Shown piece by piece: positions 27,170 through 36,719 of a DNA stretch of 64,000 nucleotides. The translations under genes were made by a program, and so were the position numbers. Where the stretch lies: contig NZ_JAALFE010000008.1 in the NCBI RefSeq assembly GCF_011059185.1, positions 1 to 64,000 on the forward strand. The letters run 5' to 3'. Every line of letters begins with the position of its first letter. The first letter of the stretch is position 1. The notes beneath the pieces were generated by a model. That model searched no databases, had not been told where the DNA came from, and saw only the letters and a program-made list of their open reading frames with translations. The DNA comes from Paragemmobacter kunshanensis. GTDB taxonomy: Bacteria > Pseudomonadota > Alphaproteobacteria > Rhodobacterales > Rhodobacteraceae.

Positions 27170-29815
27170 TTACGGTTTCAAGAGATCCTTGAGCTCGTAA
27201 ACAAGGCGCAGAGCCTCCATCGGCGTCATCTCATCCGGATGCGCCTCCTTCAACCGCGCCTCCACCGCCGATTCCTTCGCAACGACACGCGGGGCAGGGG
27301 GCGCGGCGGGGGCCACGCTGAACAGGGGCAGATCGTCGATCAACGCCTTGGGCCGCGCGCCGCCTTGGCGTTCGCCGGATTCCAGCGCCTCCAGCACCAC
27401 TTTGGCGCGGTCCACCACCGCCGCAGGCAGCCCCGCCAGCCGCGCGACCTGCACCCCATAGGACCGATCCGCCGCCCCCTTGCGCACCTCGTGCAGGAAG
27501 ATGACCTCGCCTTCCCACTCCTTGACGGAAACGGTCGCATTCTCCACCCCCGGCAGCTTCCCCGCCAAAGCCGTCATCTCGTGATAATGCGTGGCGAAAA
27601 GCGCCCGGCAGCGGTTCACCCCGTGCAGATGTTCCATCGTCGCCCAGGCGATGGACAGCCCGTCATAGGTCGCCGTCCCGCGTCCGATCTCATCCAGAAT
27701 GACCAAAGCCCGATCATCCGCCTGATTCAGGATCGCCGCCGTCTCCACCATCTCCACCATGAAGGTGGACCGCCCCCGCGCCAGATCGTCCGCCGCGCCC
27801 ACGCGGCTGAACAACTGGCTAACCACCCCGATATGCGCGCGGCTGGCCGGAACGAAGCTCCCCGCCTGCGCCAGCAGCGCGATCAGCGCATTCTGCCGCA
27901 GGAATGTGGACTTACCCGCCATGTTCGGCCCCGTCAGCAGCCAGATCGTAGGCGTCTCGCCCTCGGTCAGCGCACAGTCATTCGCCACGAACGGCCCCGC
28001 CCCCTGCCGCCGCAGCGCGCGTTCCACGACCGGGTGCCGCCCCCCCTCCACCACGAAGGCGCGGCTTTCATCCACCGCAGGCTCCGCCCAACCCTCCTCC
28101 GCCGCCAGATCGGCAAAACCCGCCGCCAGATCAACCTCGGCCAAGGCCCGCGCCGCCGCGCCCACTGGGCCGCTTGCCGCCAGAACCGCCGCCCGCAGCG
28201 CCTCGAAATGCCGCTTCTCGATCTCCAGCGCGTGGTTCCCTGCGTTCAGGATGCGCGTCTCCATCTCGGACAGTTCCACGGTGGTAAACCGCACCTGCCC
28301 TGCCGTCGTCTGCCGATGGATGAACGTCTCGGACAGAGGCGGCGACAGCATCCGCTCCGCATGGGTGGACGTCGTCTCGATGAAATAGCCCAGCACGTTG
28401 TTATGCTTGATCTTCAGGCTCTGGATGCCCGTCTGCGCGATGAAATCCGCCTGCATCGCGGCAATCACCCCGCGCCCCTCATCCCGCAGCCGCCGCGCCT
28501 GATCCAGCTCGTCGTCAAACCCCGGCGCGATGAACCCCCCATCCCGCGCCAATAGCGGCGGTTCCGCCACCAGCGCCTGATCCAGCAGATCCACCAGCGC
28601 CTCATGCCCCACCAGCGCCGCCCCCGCCTCCTCCAGCAGCACGGGCGCCCCCTCCAACCGCGCGGCGACCGATACCGCCTGCGTCAGCCCCGCCCGGATC
28701 GCGGCAAGGTCGCGCGGCCCGCCCCGGTCCAGCGCCAGCCGCGACAGCGCGCGGTCAATGTCCGGCACCCGCCGCAGCGCATCGCGCAATTCGGCGCGCA
28801 ACAGGCTCTGTTCCAGCAGAAAACGCACCGATTCCAGCCGCGCATGGATCACCGAAAGGTCACGCGACGGCGAAGACACCCGCCGTTCCAGCAGCCGCGC
28901 CCCCGCCGCCGTGACCGTCCTGTCCACCGCCGCCAGCAGCGACCCCTCACGCCCGCCGCTCAACGCCTGCGTCAGTTCCAGATTGCGCCGCGTCGCGGCG
29001 TCGATCTGCATCGCGCCCCCCGCCGCCTCCTTCACCGGCGGCCGCAGAAGCGGCAGCTTCCCCCGCTGCGTCAGGTCCAGATAGTCGACCAGCGCCCCCA
29101 TCGCCGACAGTTCCGCGCGGTCAAACCGCCCGAACCCCTCCAGCGTTCCCACATCGAACAGCGCGCACAGCCGCTTTTCGGCGGACACAGAGTCAAAAGA
29201 CCCCCGCGCCAACCGCGTCAGCGACGCGCCGGATTCTGTCACTATTCCGGCCCAATCCGCCTCTCGCGCCTCGCTCACCAGCACCTCGCGGGGGGACAGC
29301 CGCGCCAGTTCCGGCCCCAACCGCGCAGGCGCGCAAGGCATCACCCGCAACTCGCCTGTGGAAATATCGGCCCAGGCCAAAGCCGCCTCTTCCCGCACCT
29401 CGGCAAAGGCGCACAGGAAATTATGCCGCCGCGCCTCCAGCAGGGCATCCTCGGTCAATGTGCCGGGCGTGACCAGCCGCACCACATCCCGCCGCACCAC
29501 CGATTTCGACCCGCGCTTCTTCGCCTCGGCCGGGTCTTCCAGCTGTTCCGCAATCGCCACGCGAAACCCCTTGCGGATCAGCGTCAGCAGATAGCCTTCC
29601 GCCGAATGCACAGGCACCCCGCACATCGCGATAGGCTCGCCCAGATGAAACCCCCGCTTCGTCAGCGCGATATCCAGCGCCTCTGCCGCTGCGACGGCAT
29701 CGTCAAAGAACATCTCGTAGAAATCGCCCATCCGATAGAACAGCAGCGCGCCGGGGTTCTGCGCCTTGATCTCCAGATACTGCGCCATCATCGGCGTCAC
29801 GCTGTCGTCGGTCAT
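27170..29815 (-). CDS. mutS: DNA mismatch repair protein MutS
   Basis: MutS recognises base mismatches and starts repair. The start [36 protein letters not shown] (29815) gives 881 residues and an AGGGA site precedes it. The mismatch-binding FYEMF with the intercalating Phe, the lever/clamp regions, Walker [16 protein letters not shown], Walker [22 protein letters not shown] and the helix-turn-helix GKLPGVEN ... [12 protein letters not shown] are all present. It is convergent with grpE and follows msrA on the same strand. Confidence 0.98.
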   Translation of the reverse strand: MTDDSVTPMMAQYLEIKAQNPGALLFYRMGDFYEMFFDDAVAAAEALDIALTKRGFHLGEPIAMCGVPVHSAEGYLLTLIRKGFRVAIAEQLEDPAEAKKRGSKSVVRRDVVRLVTPGTLTEDALLEARRHNFLCAFAEVREEAALAWADISTGELRVMPCAPARLGPELARLSPREVLVSEAREADWAGIVTESGASLTRLARGSFDSVSAEKRLCALFDVGTLEGFGRFDRAELSAMGALVDYLDLTQRGKLPLLRPPVKEAAGGAMQIDAATRRNLELTQALSGGREGSLLAAVDRTVTAAGARLLERRVSSPSRDLSVIHARLESVRFLLEQSLLRAELRDALRRVPDIDRALSRLALDRGGPRDLAAIRAGLTQAVSVAARLEGAPVLLEEAGAALVGHEALVDLLDQALVAEPPLLARDGGFIAPGFDDELDQARRLRDEGRGVIAAMQADFIAQTGIQSLKIKHNNVLGYFIETTSTHAERMLSPPLSETFIHRQTTAGQVRFTTVELSEMETRILNAGNHALEIEKRHFEALRAAVLAASGPVGAAARALAEVDLAAGFADLAAEEGWAEPAVDESRAFVVEGGRHPVVERALRRQGAGPFVANDCALTEGETPTIWLLTGPNMAGKSTFLRQNALIALLAQAGSFVPASRAHIGVVSQLFSRVGAADDLARGRSTFMVEMVETAAILNQADDRALVILDEIGRGTATYDGLSIAWATMEHLHGVNRCRALFATHYHEMTALAGKLPGVENATVSVKEWEGEVIFLHEVRKGAADRSYGVQVARLAGLPAAVVDRAKVVLEALESGERQGGARPKALIDDLPLFSVAPAAPPAPRVVAKESAVEARLKEAHPDEMTPMEALRLVYELKDLLKP

Positions 29816-29877
29816 CGGTCCCCCACTTCCCTGGGGAACCCTACAAAAGCGCACCGCTACACGAAAGGCCCCGCCCG

Positions 29878-30525
29878 CTATTTCACAAAGGCCGCCTGAT
29901 CGCCCCAGACCGCCTTCACCCGCGCATCCCGCCCGCAGGCCTCACGATAGAAGGCATAGGCATTGCGCTTCTGCTTCGGCCCGGCCCGGGTGATCACGAT
30001 ATCCCGGCTCTTGTAATAGTCCTGATGATAATCCTCGGCCTTGTAGAACGGCCCCGCCTGCAGGATCGGCGTCACGACGCGCTGGCCCAGCGCTGCGGAT
30101 GCCTCTGCCACCGCCGCCTCTGCAGCAGCCTTTTCCGCAGAGTTAGAGACGAAAATCGCCGTCCGATAGCTATCCCCCCGGTCACAGAACTGCCCGCCCG
30201 CATCCAGCGGATCGACAGATCGCAGGAACAGGCGCAACACCTCATCATAGCTGATCCGGTTGGTATCGAAGGTAATCTCCACCGCCTCGTAATGCCCGGT
30301 TCCGCCGGCCACCACCTGCTTGTAGGTCGGATCCTTCACCGTGCCGCCGGTATAGCCCGAGATCACCGAACGCACCCCCGGCACCTTTTCGAAATCGGCC
30401 TCCACGCACCAGAAGCATCCGCCTGCCACCACGGCCTTCCCCGTGGCGGCATGGCTGGCCGTGCCCAGGACGGCCGACAGGAAAAGCGTCACGACAACGG
30501 CGGCGATGGTGAACAGGCGGTGCAT
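29878..30525 (-). CDS. msrA: Periplasmic peptide methionine sulfoxide reductase MsrA
   Basis: MsrA reduces methionine-S-sulfoxide in proteins. The 215-residue protein starts [26 protein letters not shown], a cleavable signal peptide, so it acts in the periplasm rather than the cytoplasm. The catalytic motif GCFWC has Cys37 and Cys40; downstream lie [15 protein letters not shown] and [15 protein letters not shown], the substrate pocket. Its start is supported by GGGAG upstream. It is divergent from the aminotransferase gene. Confidence 0.93.
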   Translation of the reverse strand: MHRLFTIAAVVVTLFLSAVLGTASHAATGKAVVAGGCFWCVEADFEKVPGVRSVISGYTGGTVKDPTYKQVVAGGTGHYEAVEITFDTNRISYDEVLRLFLRSVDPLDAGGQFCDRGDSYRTAIFVSNSAEKAAAEAAVAEASAALGQRVVTPILQAGPFYKAEDYHQDYYKSRDIVITRAGPKQKRNAYAFYREACGRDARVKAVWGDQAAFVK

Positions 30526-30669
30526 GGGCGGTCTCCCTTTTCGCGCCAGCCTGTGACAGGCGCGCAGGGCGGGCAATTCACCCTGACGTGACATCACGCC
30601 AAGGTGACGCCGCCCCTTTCCCTTCCGGCCCGCCGCCTCTAGCCTGCGGCCAAAGAACAGGGGCCACCG

Positions 30670-31572
30670 ATGACAGACCACGTCTCTACCCACGCCGCGG
30701 AAGAAGACATCCGCAACGAAAGCATCCTCATCTATGTGAACGGCCGCATCGTTCCGAAAAAGGATGCGCTCGTCTCGGTTTACGATTCGGGCTTCATGCT
30801 GGGCGATGGCGTGTGGGAAGGCATCCGTCTTTACGATGGCAAATGGGCCTTCATCACCGAACATATGGACCGGCTCTATGAGGCGGCAAAGGCCATCGAC
30901 CTGGATATCGGCATGACGCCCGAACAGATGATTTCCGCCGTGTCAGAGACGCAAATGGCCAACGGGATGACAACCGATGCCCATTGCCGCCTGATGGTGA
31001 CGCGGGGGGTGAAGACCCGCCCCTTCCAGAACCCGCGCCTGTCGCAGCAGGGGCCGACGGTCGCGATCATCATGGAACATTCAAAGCCGAAGATCCCGCG
31101 CCCCATCACGCTGGCCACCGTCCCCCATCTGCGTGGCCTGCCCATGACGCAGGACCCGAAGCTGAACAGCCATTCCAAACTGAACTGCATCCTGGCCTGC
31201 ATCGCCGCGCAAAAGGCCGGCGCGGACGAGGCGCTGATGCTCGATGTCCACGGCTTCGTGAACACCACCAACGCCTGCAACTTCTTCATCGTGCGGAAGG
31301 GCGAGGTGTGGACCAGCACGGGCGACTACTGCATGAACGGCATCACCCGGCAAAAGGTGATCGACCTTTGCCGCGAGAACGGCATACCCGTTTACGAACG
31401 CAACTTCTCCCTTGTCGATACCTACGGCGCGGATGAGGCCTTCCTGACCGGCACCTTCGGCGCGCAGACCCCCGTCGGCATCATCGACGGGCGGCAGATC
31501 GGGACGGGGCAGATGGGGCCGATGACCGAAAGGCTGCGCGGCCTTTACAAGGCGTTGATCGCCCGTTCGTAG
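30670..31572 (+). CDS. Class IV PLP aminotransferase (branched-chain or D-amino-acid type)
   Basis: A 300-residue fold-type IV aminotransferase. Visible are [33 protein letters not shown], the PLP-lysine in [36 protein letters not shown] and [15 protein letters not shown]. The family includes branched-chain aminotransferase, D-amino-acid aminotransferase and 4-amino-4-deoxychorismate lyase; residue patterns fit the branched-chain-like side but cannot settle it. A sulfotransferase-like gene follows after 56 bases, an arrangement that suggests a shared, undefined pathway. Confidence 0.8.
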   Translation: MTDHVSTHAAEEDIRNESILIYVNGRIVPKKDALVSVYDSGFMLGDGVWEGIRLYDGKWAFITEHMDRLYEAAKAIDLDIGMTPEQMISAVSETQMANGMTTDAHCRLMVTRGVKTRPFQNPRLSQQGPTVAIIMEHSKPKIPRPITLATVPHLRGLPMTQDPKLNSHSKLNCILACIAAQKAGADEALMLDVHGFVNTTNACNFFIVRKGEVWTSTGDYCMNGITRQKVIDLCRENGIPVYERNFSLVDTYGADEAFLTGTFGAQTPVGIIDGRQIGTGQMGPMTERLRGLYKALIARS

Positions 31573-31628
31573 CCTATGCACAGCCGTCTGCACCACGCGC
31601 TGCACCACCCGTAGCACAGGGAAATCGC

Positions 31629-32345
31629 ATGAAAATCGCCATGTGGTCCGGCCCCCGGAACCTTTCCACCGCCATGATGTATGCCTTCGCCGCAAGGGGC
31701 GATTGTGCGGTGATCGACGAACCCTTCTACGGGGCCTATCTGGCCGCGACAGGGATCGACCACCCCATGCGGACAGAGGTGATCGCCGCCCAGCCATCCG
31801 ATCCTGCGGATGTCGCGGCGGGGCTTCTCGGGCCGATCCCGGATGGAAAACCAATTCATTATCAAAAGCATATGACGCTTCACATGATCCCGAAGTTTGA
31901 CCGGGGCTTCATGCGCCACCTGACAAATGTCTTCCTGATCCGGCATCCCGCCCGCGTGGTGGCCAGTTACAGCCAGAAGCGCGAAGCCCCCACCCTTGCC
32001 GATATCGGCTTTGTCCAGCAGGCCGAACTGTTTGACGAGGTGGCGGGCTGGATGGGCCGCCCGCCCCTTGTGATCGACAGCGCCGATATCCGCGCCAACC
32101 CATGGGAATCGCTGGAAAAACTCTGCACGGCCCTGGGCATCCCCTTCACCGAAGACATGCTGCACTGGCCCGCCGGACCCAAATCCTATGACGGTGTCTG
32201 GGCGCCGCATTGGTATAATGCCGTCCACGCCTCCACCGGCTTTGGCGAGGCTGAAGGCCCCCTTCCCACGCTTCCCGCCGATTACGCCCCCTTGGTGGAA
32301 CAGGCCCTCCCGCATTATCAAAGGCTTGCGCGGTTCAAACTCTGA
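31629..32345 (+). CDS. Sulfotransferase-like P-loop protein
   Basis: A 238-residue protein with the PAPS-binding P-loop-like N-terminus MWSGPRNLSTAMMYAFAARG and the 3'-phosphate motif FLIRHPARVVASYSQ seen in sulfotransferases. The middle HYQKHMTLHMIPKF is conserved in this subgroup. Its true substrate is unknown; in databases such proteins are often mislabelled by their aminotransferase neighbour. It directly follows the class IV aminotransferase on the same strand, so the two probably act in one pathway. Confidence 0.75.
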   Translation: MKIAMWSGPRNLSTAMMYAFAARGDCAVIDEPFYGAYLAATGIDHPMRTEVIAAQPSDPADVAAGLLGPIPDGKPIHYQKHMTLHMIPKFDRGFMRHLTNVFLIRHPARVVASYSQKREAPTLADIGFVQQAELFDEVAGWMGRPPLVIDSADIRANPWESLEKLCTALGIPFTEDMLHWPAGPKSYDGVWAPHWYNAVHASTGFGEAEGPLPTLPADYAPLVEQALPHYQRLARFKL

Positions 32346-32424
32346 CGGAAAACCGTCAGTCCCGGCCTTGCCCGAACCCGCGCGGCAAAGCAAACTCCCC
32401 CTAACCAGCATCGGGGAGGATGCC

Positions 32425-33618
32425 ATGCTCAACCATTCCACCACCGCCGCCCGCACGGCGCGCGTCTATTTGAAGGCCGAGGATTGCCGTCTTGAAGACC
32501 TCACAACCCTCTGTTCCCAAACGGTTTCCCTTTCCGACTATCCCCTCGCGGCGGATGTGCAGAAGAACATCCTGATCTACGACTGCCCCACCCTCCTGCC
32601 TACCCTGTCCAACCCCGACGACCGCCGCGCCCTGATGGCCGAATGGGCCGAAGCCATGCTGACAGGTCCCGGAGTCGTCGTCCTCAAAGGCGCCGAACCC
32701 GATCTTGCGATGATCGACGACGCCACCGCGCTGTTCTTTCGACTGATCGAGGAACAGAACCGCGCAGGCACCGCAGGCGGCGACCATTTCGCCAAACCGG
32801 GCGCGAATGACCGGCTTTGGAATTCCTTGGAAAAACATTGCCTTGCAGACCCGGCGAACTTCGCCCGCTACTACGCCAACCCCTTCCTCGCCGCGATATC
32901 CGAGGCATGGCTCGGCCCCCATTACCAGATCACCGCGCAACTCAACGTGGTGAACCCCGGCGGCGCGGCGCAGTCACCGCACCGCGACTACCACCTCGGC
33001 TTCCAATCCGCGGCGCAGATCGAACGCTACCCCCGCCATGTCCAACTCCTCTCCCCCGTCCTGACGCTGCAAGGCGCCATCGCCCATGTGGACGCGACCA
33101 TCGAGACAGGGCCCACCCAACTCCTCCCCTTCTCGCAAGCCTATGACGCGGGCTACCTCGCCATGAACCGCCCCGATTTCCGCGCCTATTTCGCGGAACA
33201 TTTCGTCCAACTCCCGCTGGAAAAGGGCGATATGCTCTTCTTCTCCCCCGCCCTCCTCCACGCCGCAGGCACCAACCGCAGCACCGATATCCGCCGCATG
33301 GTGAACCTGTTCCAGGTCTCCTCCGCCTATGGCCGCGCGATGGAAACGGTGGATCGCACCCGCATGACCAAGGCGCTCTATCCCGTTCTGCGCGCTGCGA
33401 AAAAGGACGGCAGCCTTTCGGACAACCAGATCGCCCACGCCATCGCCGCCTCGGCCGAAGGCTACAGCTTCCCCACCAACCTAGACCGCGATCCGCCCTT
33501 GGGCGGCATGGCCCCCAAGACGCAGGCCGCACTGGTGGCCGAGGCGCTGGCGGGCGATTGGGACGCCGAAAAACTCAACACCGCGCTGGACGAACAGGCC
33601 GCGAAGAAGTGCGCCTAA
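32425..33618 (+). CDS. Phytanoyl-CoA dioxygenase (PhyH) family protein
   Basis: A 397-residue Fe(II)/2-oxoglutarate-dependent oxygenase candidate. The iron-binding triad reads HRD in SPHRDYHLG and the distal His in SPALLHAAGTNRS, with the 2-oxoglutarate Arg in DIRRMVNLFQ. Start at 32425 is set by GGGGAGGA just upstream. Substrate unknown; the length exceeds the minimal PhyH domain by a C-terminal extension of ~80 residues. It reads in the same direction as the sulfotransferase-like gene but 80 bases away, so co-transcription is possible. Confidence 0.8.
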   Translation: MLNHSTTAARTARVYLKAEDCRLEDLTTLCSQTVSLSDYPLAADVQKNILIYDCPTLLPTLSNPDDRRALMAEWAEAMLTGPGVVVLKGAEPDLAMIDDATALFFRLIEEQNRAGTAGGDHFAKPGANDRLWNSLEKHCLADPANFARYYANPFLAAISEAWLGPHYQITAQLNVVNPGGAAQSPHRDYHLGFQSAAQIERYPRHVQLLSPVLTLQGAIAHVDATIETGPTQLLPFSQAYDAGYLAMNRPDFRAYFAEHFVQLPLEKGDMLFFSPALLHAAGTNRSTDIRRMVNLFQVSSAYGRAMETVDRTRMTKALYPVLRAAKKDGSLSDNQIAHAIAASAEGYSFPTNLDRDPPLGGMAPKTQAALVAEALAGDWDAEKLNTALDEQAAKKCA

Positions 33619-33664
33619 ATCCACCGTAGTTGACAAAGAACCGGCATGGGACAGACATTACGGC

Positions 33665-34117
33665 ATGGTGCCAAGTGATCCTTTGTTCCGCTTGTATTTG
33701 CTCCTGAACGGTGAGGCATCCTTCTCTCCGCTGCGTGTCGGCGATATCCCCCTACCGGTATCCAGAAAGCTGAAGTGGTCGGCACGCTCGGTGTACATCA
33801 CGGTGCGCGACGCACAAAAAATCGCACATCATCCCATGCACGGAATGGACGCGACCAAGGGGCTTTACCTGCCCACGGTCATTCAGGACGGCGATTATTT
33901 CCAGTCGACGAAACGCGGTTCAGACCTTCAGATTGAAGTTGTTCTTCACGACACTGAAAATCCGAAGCGCGCCTACTTTCTTGTCCTTAGCCGCAATCGC
34001 GAAGATACCGGGATATTCATTCGCACATTCTATTTCACGTCAGAATTATCGCGAAACAAGATGCGAGGCGCGACACGCCTTCACATCCAAAGCCACCACA
34101 ACTTCTTTGGAATGTGA
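33665..34117 (+). CDS. Orphan protein, possible BECR-fold (PBECR-type) nuclease domain
   Basis: A 150-residue protein unlike its neighbours in composition: it is visibly richer in A+T and uses rarer codons, which suggests transfer. No family is certain. The order SVYITVRDAQKIAHHP, a later LPTVIQDGDYF, a strand QIEVVLHDTE, and FIRTFYF resembles phage-type barnase/EndoU/colicin/RelE-like nuclease domains, in which a His-Pro motif precedes a strand-rich core. No antitoxin gene is adjacent. No good ribosome site precedes ATG 33665. A G-rich hairpin follows the stop. Confidence 0.4.
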   Translation: MVPSDPLFRLYLLLNGEASFSPLRVGDIPLPVSRKLKWSARSVYITVRDAQKIAHHPMHGMDATKGLYLPTVIQDGDYFQSTKRGSDLQIEVVLHDTENPKRAYFLVLSRNREDTGIFIRTFYFTSELSRNKMRGATRLHIQSHHNFFGM

Positions 34118-34292
34118 GGGGGGGACCCACAGCTCCCCCCAATACAAAGGCCCATCTTGCGATGACCTGCGGACGTGGGATTTACCGCATCACTCACATG
34201 AGGAATATAGTATCCCCACACCCTTTAGTCAAGCTAAACCCTTGATTCAACAAGGATTAATCCGATAGCAAAAAGACTCTCGGATCAATGAC
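34118..34292. other. A+T-rich intergenic region with small inverted repeats
   Basis: The gap between the orphan gene and argG holds a 7-bp hairpin (GGGGGGA at 34119-34125, TCCCCCC at 34134-34140), a 5-bp hairpin CCTTG/CAAGG at 34240-34255 and the palindrome GGATTAATCC at 34254-34263. It is strikingly A+T-rich from about 34200 on. No gene was found; these may be the 3' ends of the two convergent genes or the edge of an insertion. Confidence 0.5.
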
Positions 34293-35519
34293 TTAGCCCT
34301 TCACCCGCGCATTCCGCGTCGCGATCAGCTTCAACCGCAGCGCGTTCAGGCGGATGAACCCTTCGGCGTCCTTCTGATCGTACGCCCCCGCGTCCTCTTC
34401 GAACGTGACGTGCTTCTCGGAATACAGCGAATGCTCCGACCACCGCGCCACGCAGCGGGCCGACCCCTTGTACAGCTTCACCCGCACCGTCCCGGTCACA
34501 TGCTCCTGCGTCTTGTCGATCAGGGCCTGCAGCGCCTCACGCTCGGGGCTGAACCAGAAGCCGTTATAGATAAGCTCCGCATAGCGCGGCATGATCGAAT
34601 CCTTCAGATGCCCCGCACCCGAATCCAGCGTGATCTGTTCGATCCCGCGATGCGCCTCCAGCAGGATGGTCCCGCCGGGGGTTTCATACAGGCCCCGCGA
34701 CTTCATCCCGACGAAGCGGTTTTCGACAAGGTCCAGCAGGCCAACCCCATGCCGCCCGCCCATCTCGTTCAACCGCGTCAGGATCGTCGCGGGCGACAGC
34801 GCCTCGCCATTGATCGCCACGGCATCGCCACGCTCGAAGGAAATCTCGACGAACTCCGCCTGATCCGGCGCCTTCTCCACCGGGACCACGCGCTGATACA
34901 CGAATTCCGGCGCTTCTTCGGCGGGGTTCTCCAACACCTTCCCCTCGGAGGAGGTGTGCAGCAGGTTCGCGTCGACAGAGAAGGGCGCCTCGCCCCGCTT
35001 GTCCTTGGCGATCGGGATCTGGTTCGCCTCGGCGAATTCCAGCAGTTTCGTCCGGCTGGTCAGATCCCACAGCCGCCAAGGCGCGATCACCCTGATCGAC
35101 GGGTCCAGCGCCGCGACGCCCAACTCGAACCGCACCTGATCATTGCCCTTGCCCGTCGCGCCATGCGCCACGGCGTCCGCCCCGGTTTCCTGCGCGATCC
35201 GCACCAGTTCCTTGGAAATCAGCGGCCGCGCGATGGACGTGCCCAGCAGATACAGCCCTTCATAGACCGCATTCGCCCGGAACATCGGGAAGACGAAGTC
35301 GCGCACGAATTCCTCGCGCACATCCACGATGTGGATGTTCTCCGCCTTGATCCCCATCAGCAGCGCCTTCTGACGCGCGGGTTCCAGCTCCTCGCCCTGG
35401 CCCAGATCGGCGGTGAAGGTCACCACCTCGCAGCCATATTCCGTCTGCAACCATTTCAGGATGATCGACGTATCCAGACCGCCTGAATAGGCAAGGACGA
35501 CTTTCTTCGGCTTGAACAT
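34293..35519 (-). CDS. argG: Argininosuccinate synthase
   Basis: ArgG joins citrulline and aspartate with ATP in arginine synthesis. The 408-residue protein begins [24 protein letters not shown] with the PP-loop, then [37 protein letters not shown] and [11 protein letters not shown]. Start 35519 was preferred to an ATG six codons upstream because [14 protein letters not shown] is the usual beginning. It stands alone, facing the orphan gene downstream. Confidence 0.98.
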   Translation of the reverse strand: MFKPKKVVLAYSGGLDTSIILKWLQTEYGCEVVTFTADLGQGEELEPARQKALLMGIKAENIHIVDVREEFVRDFVFPMFRANAVYEGLYLLGTSIARPLISKELVRIAQETGADAVAHGATGKGNDQVRFELGVAALDPSIRVIAPWRLWDLTSRTKLLEFAEANQIPIAKDKRGEAPFSVDANLLHTSSEGKVLENPAEEAPEFVYQRVVPVEKAPDQAEFVEISFERGDAVAINGEALSPATILTRLNEMGGRHGVGLLDLVENRFVGMKSRGLYETPGGTILLEAHRGIEQITLDSGAGHLKDSIMPRYAELIYNGFWFSPEREALQALIDKTQEHVTGTVRVKLYKGSARCVARWSEHSLYSEKHVTFEEDAGAYDQKDAEGFIRLNALRLKLIATRNARVKG

Positions 35520-35597
35520 GGCGGCCCCGTTTCCCAAGGATTATTGGCGCGCGGTGTATCGGGTCTTGCCCTGCGCGGCAAGGGCAGGCCGGAACGG

Positions 35598-35622
35598 AAA
35601 AGGGGCGGCACCGGGCCGCCCC
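35598..35622 (-). terminator. Intrinsic terminator of the glycine-rich protein gene
   Basis: Read on the minus strand, an 8-bp stem (GGGGCGGC/GCCGCCCC) with a 5-base loop is followed by TTTTCC. It lies just after the stop codon at 35648 and before argG. Confidence 0.7.
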
Positions 35623-35647
35623 CCTCCCGCGGTCGATGGCAGAGGGA

Positions 35648-36592
35648 TCAGCCCTCCATTGCCGCCGCGATCCGCTCCAGATCCGCATCCGAGAAGCGCG
35701 CCCGAAGCGATTCCAGCAGCGCCGCTTCCTCTTCCGTCAGGTCGTCGGAACTGTCGGGGTTCTTGTTCCACATCGCCAGAAGGGCCGCTTCGGCATCGCT
35801 CACCGCCTCGACGGCGGCAAGGTCTTCCTCCGAAGGCCGTTCCCCTTCGGGCGGGGCGGCAACCAGATCTTCCAGCGCGGCGATCTCGGTGAAATCCGGA
35901 TCCACGGGCGGATCCCCCGGGTTCAGCGACTCGGCCTCCGGATCGCCTGCCGTGACGGCCGCCTGATAGGCATCGAAATCGGCCTGCCACTGCTCGGCAA
36001 GGCCAGGATAATCCGCCTCGGCCTGTCTGGCGGCAAGATAGGCATCCAGATCCGGATAGCTGTCGCCCAGCGCCTCTGTTATCGCCTGATCATAGCTTTC
36101 CCAGGCCTCCTCGCGCGCCAGCACCTCCTCGGCATCCAGATCGCCCAAACCGGCATCCGCCTTCGCCAGCGCCGCCATGGCACCAATGGGGCCGTTGGTG
36201 TTGCCGTTGCGGATATGGGCAAGGACGGCGTTGATATTGGCGTTCATCGCGCCGTTCATGTTGCCCAGTTCGTTTGCCGCAAGATCCGTGTCGGCACCGG
36301 CGGCCGCGCCGGGCTTCACCTTGGCTTGCCCGCCCTCGACGCTGGCCGTCTGCTGCCGGTTCGCGGGCTTTCCGCTCCCGGCCTTCGCCTCGGACGATTT
36401 TCCCGCACCGCCGGCATTGCCACCGCCACCACCGCCGCCATTGCCGCCGCCGCCCCCGTTGCCACCACCACCGCCCTTGCCGTTTCCGGCCTCGGCAACG
36501 GCATCTCCGAAGATACCGGTGATCGGGGCAATGGGGGAAAGCAGCAAAGTGGTGATACCAAGAACCGTCACGATCTTCTTGGGATGGAACAT
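35648..36592 (-). CDS. Secreted glycine-rich low-complexity protein
   Basis: A 314-residue protein with a signal peptide (MFHPKKIVTVLGITTLLLSP, cleavage likely after AVAEA) and start fixed by a GAGGA site. Residues ~36-65 are a run of Gly and Asn (GGGGGNGG units), followed by a Lys/Ala/Ser stretch, then an acidic alpha-helical region with repeated Ala-Glu-rich segments (EEAALLESL, EEVLAREEAWESY). No catalytic motif. Related glycine-rich secreted proteins of unknown role occur in many Rhodobacteraceae. It has its own terminator and is divergent from ilvA. Confidence 0.65.
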   Translation of the reverse strand: MFHPKKIVTVLGITTLLLSPIAPITGIFGDAVAEAGNGKGGGGGNGGGGGNGGGGGGGNAGGAGKSSEAKAGSGKPANRQQTASVEGGQAKVKPGAAAGADTDLAANELGNMNGAMNANINAVLAHIRNGNTNGPIGAMAALAKADAGLGDLDAEEVLAREEAWESYDQAITEALGDSYPDLDAYLAARQAEADYPGLAEQWQADFDAYQAAVTAGDPEAESLNPGDPPVDPDFTEIAALEDLVAAPPEGERPSEEDLAAVEAVSDAEAALLAMWNKNPDSSDDLTEEEAALLESLRARFSDADLERIAAAMEG

Positions 36593-36719
36593 GGCCCTGT
36601 CCTCGCTTAAGTGTTGCGGCAGGAACCGTGGATTAATTCCCGGGTCTTTTCTGTGGCAGCTTTGTGGCGCGGATGCGTCCTGGCGATCAATCTGATAGGG
36701 CAACGGGGGTTTCCGCCGC

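Noticed and set aside
34200-34292. Attachment site or tRNA fragment at the edge of the A+T-rich stretch
   Set aside because: No matching direct repeat or tRNA-like sequence was found on the other side of the orphan gene.
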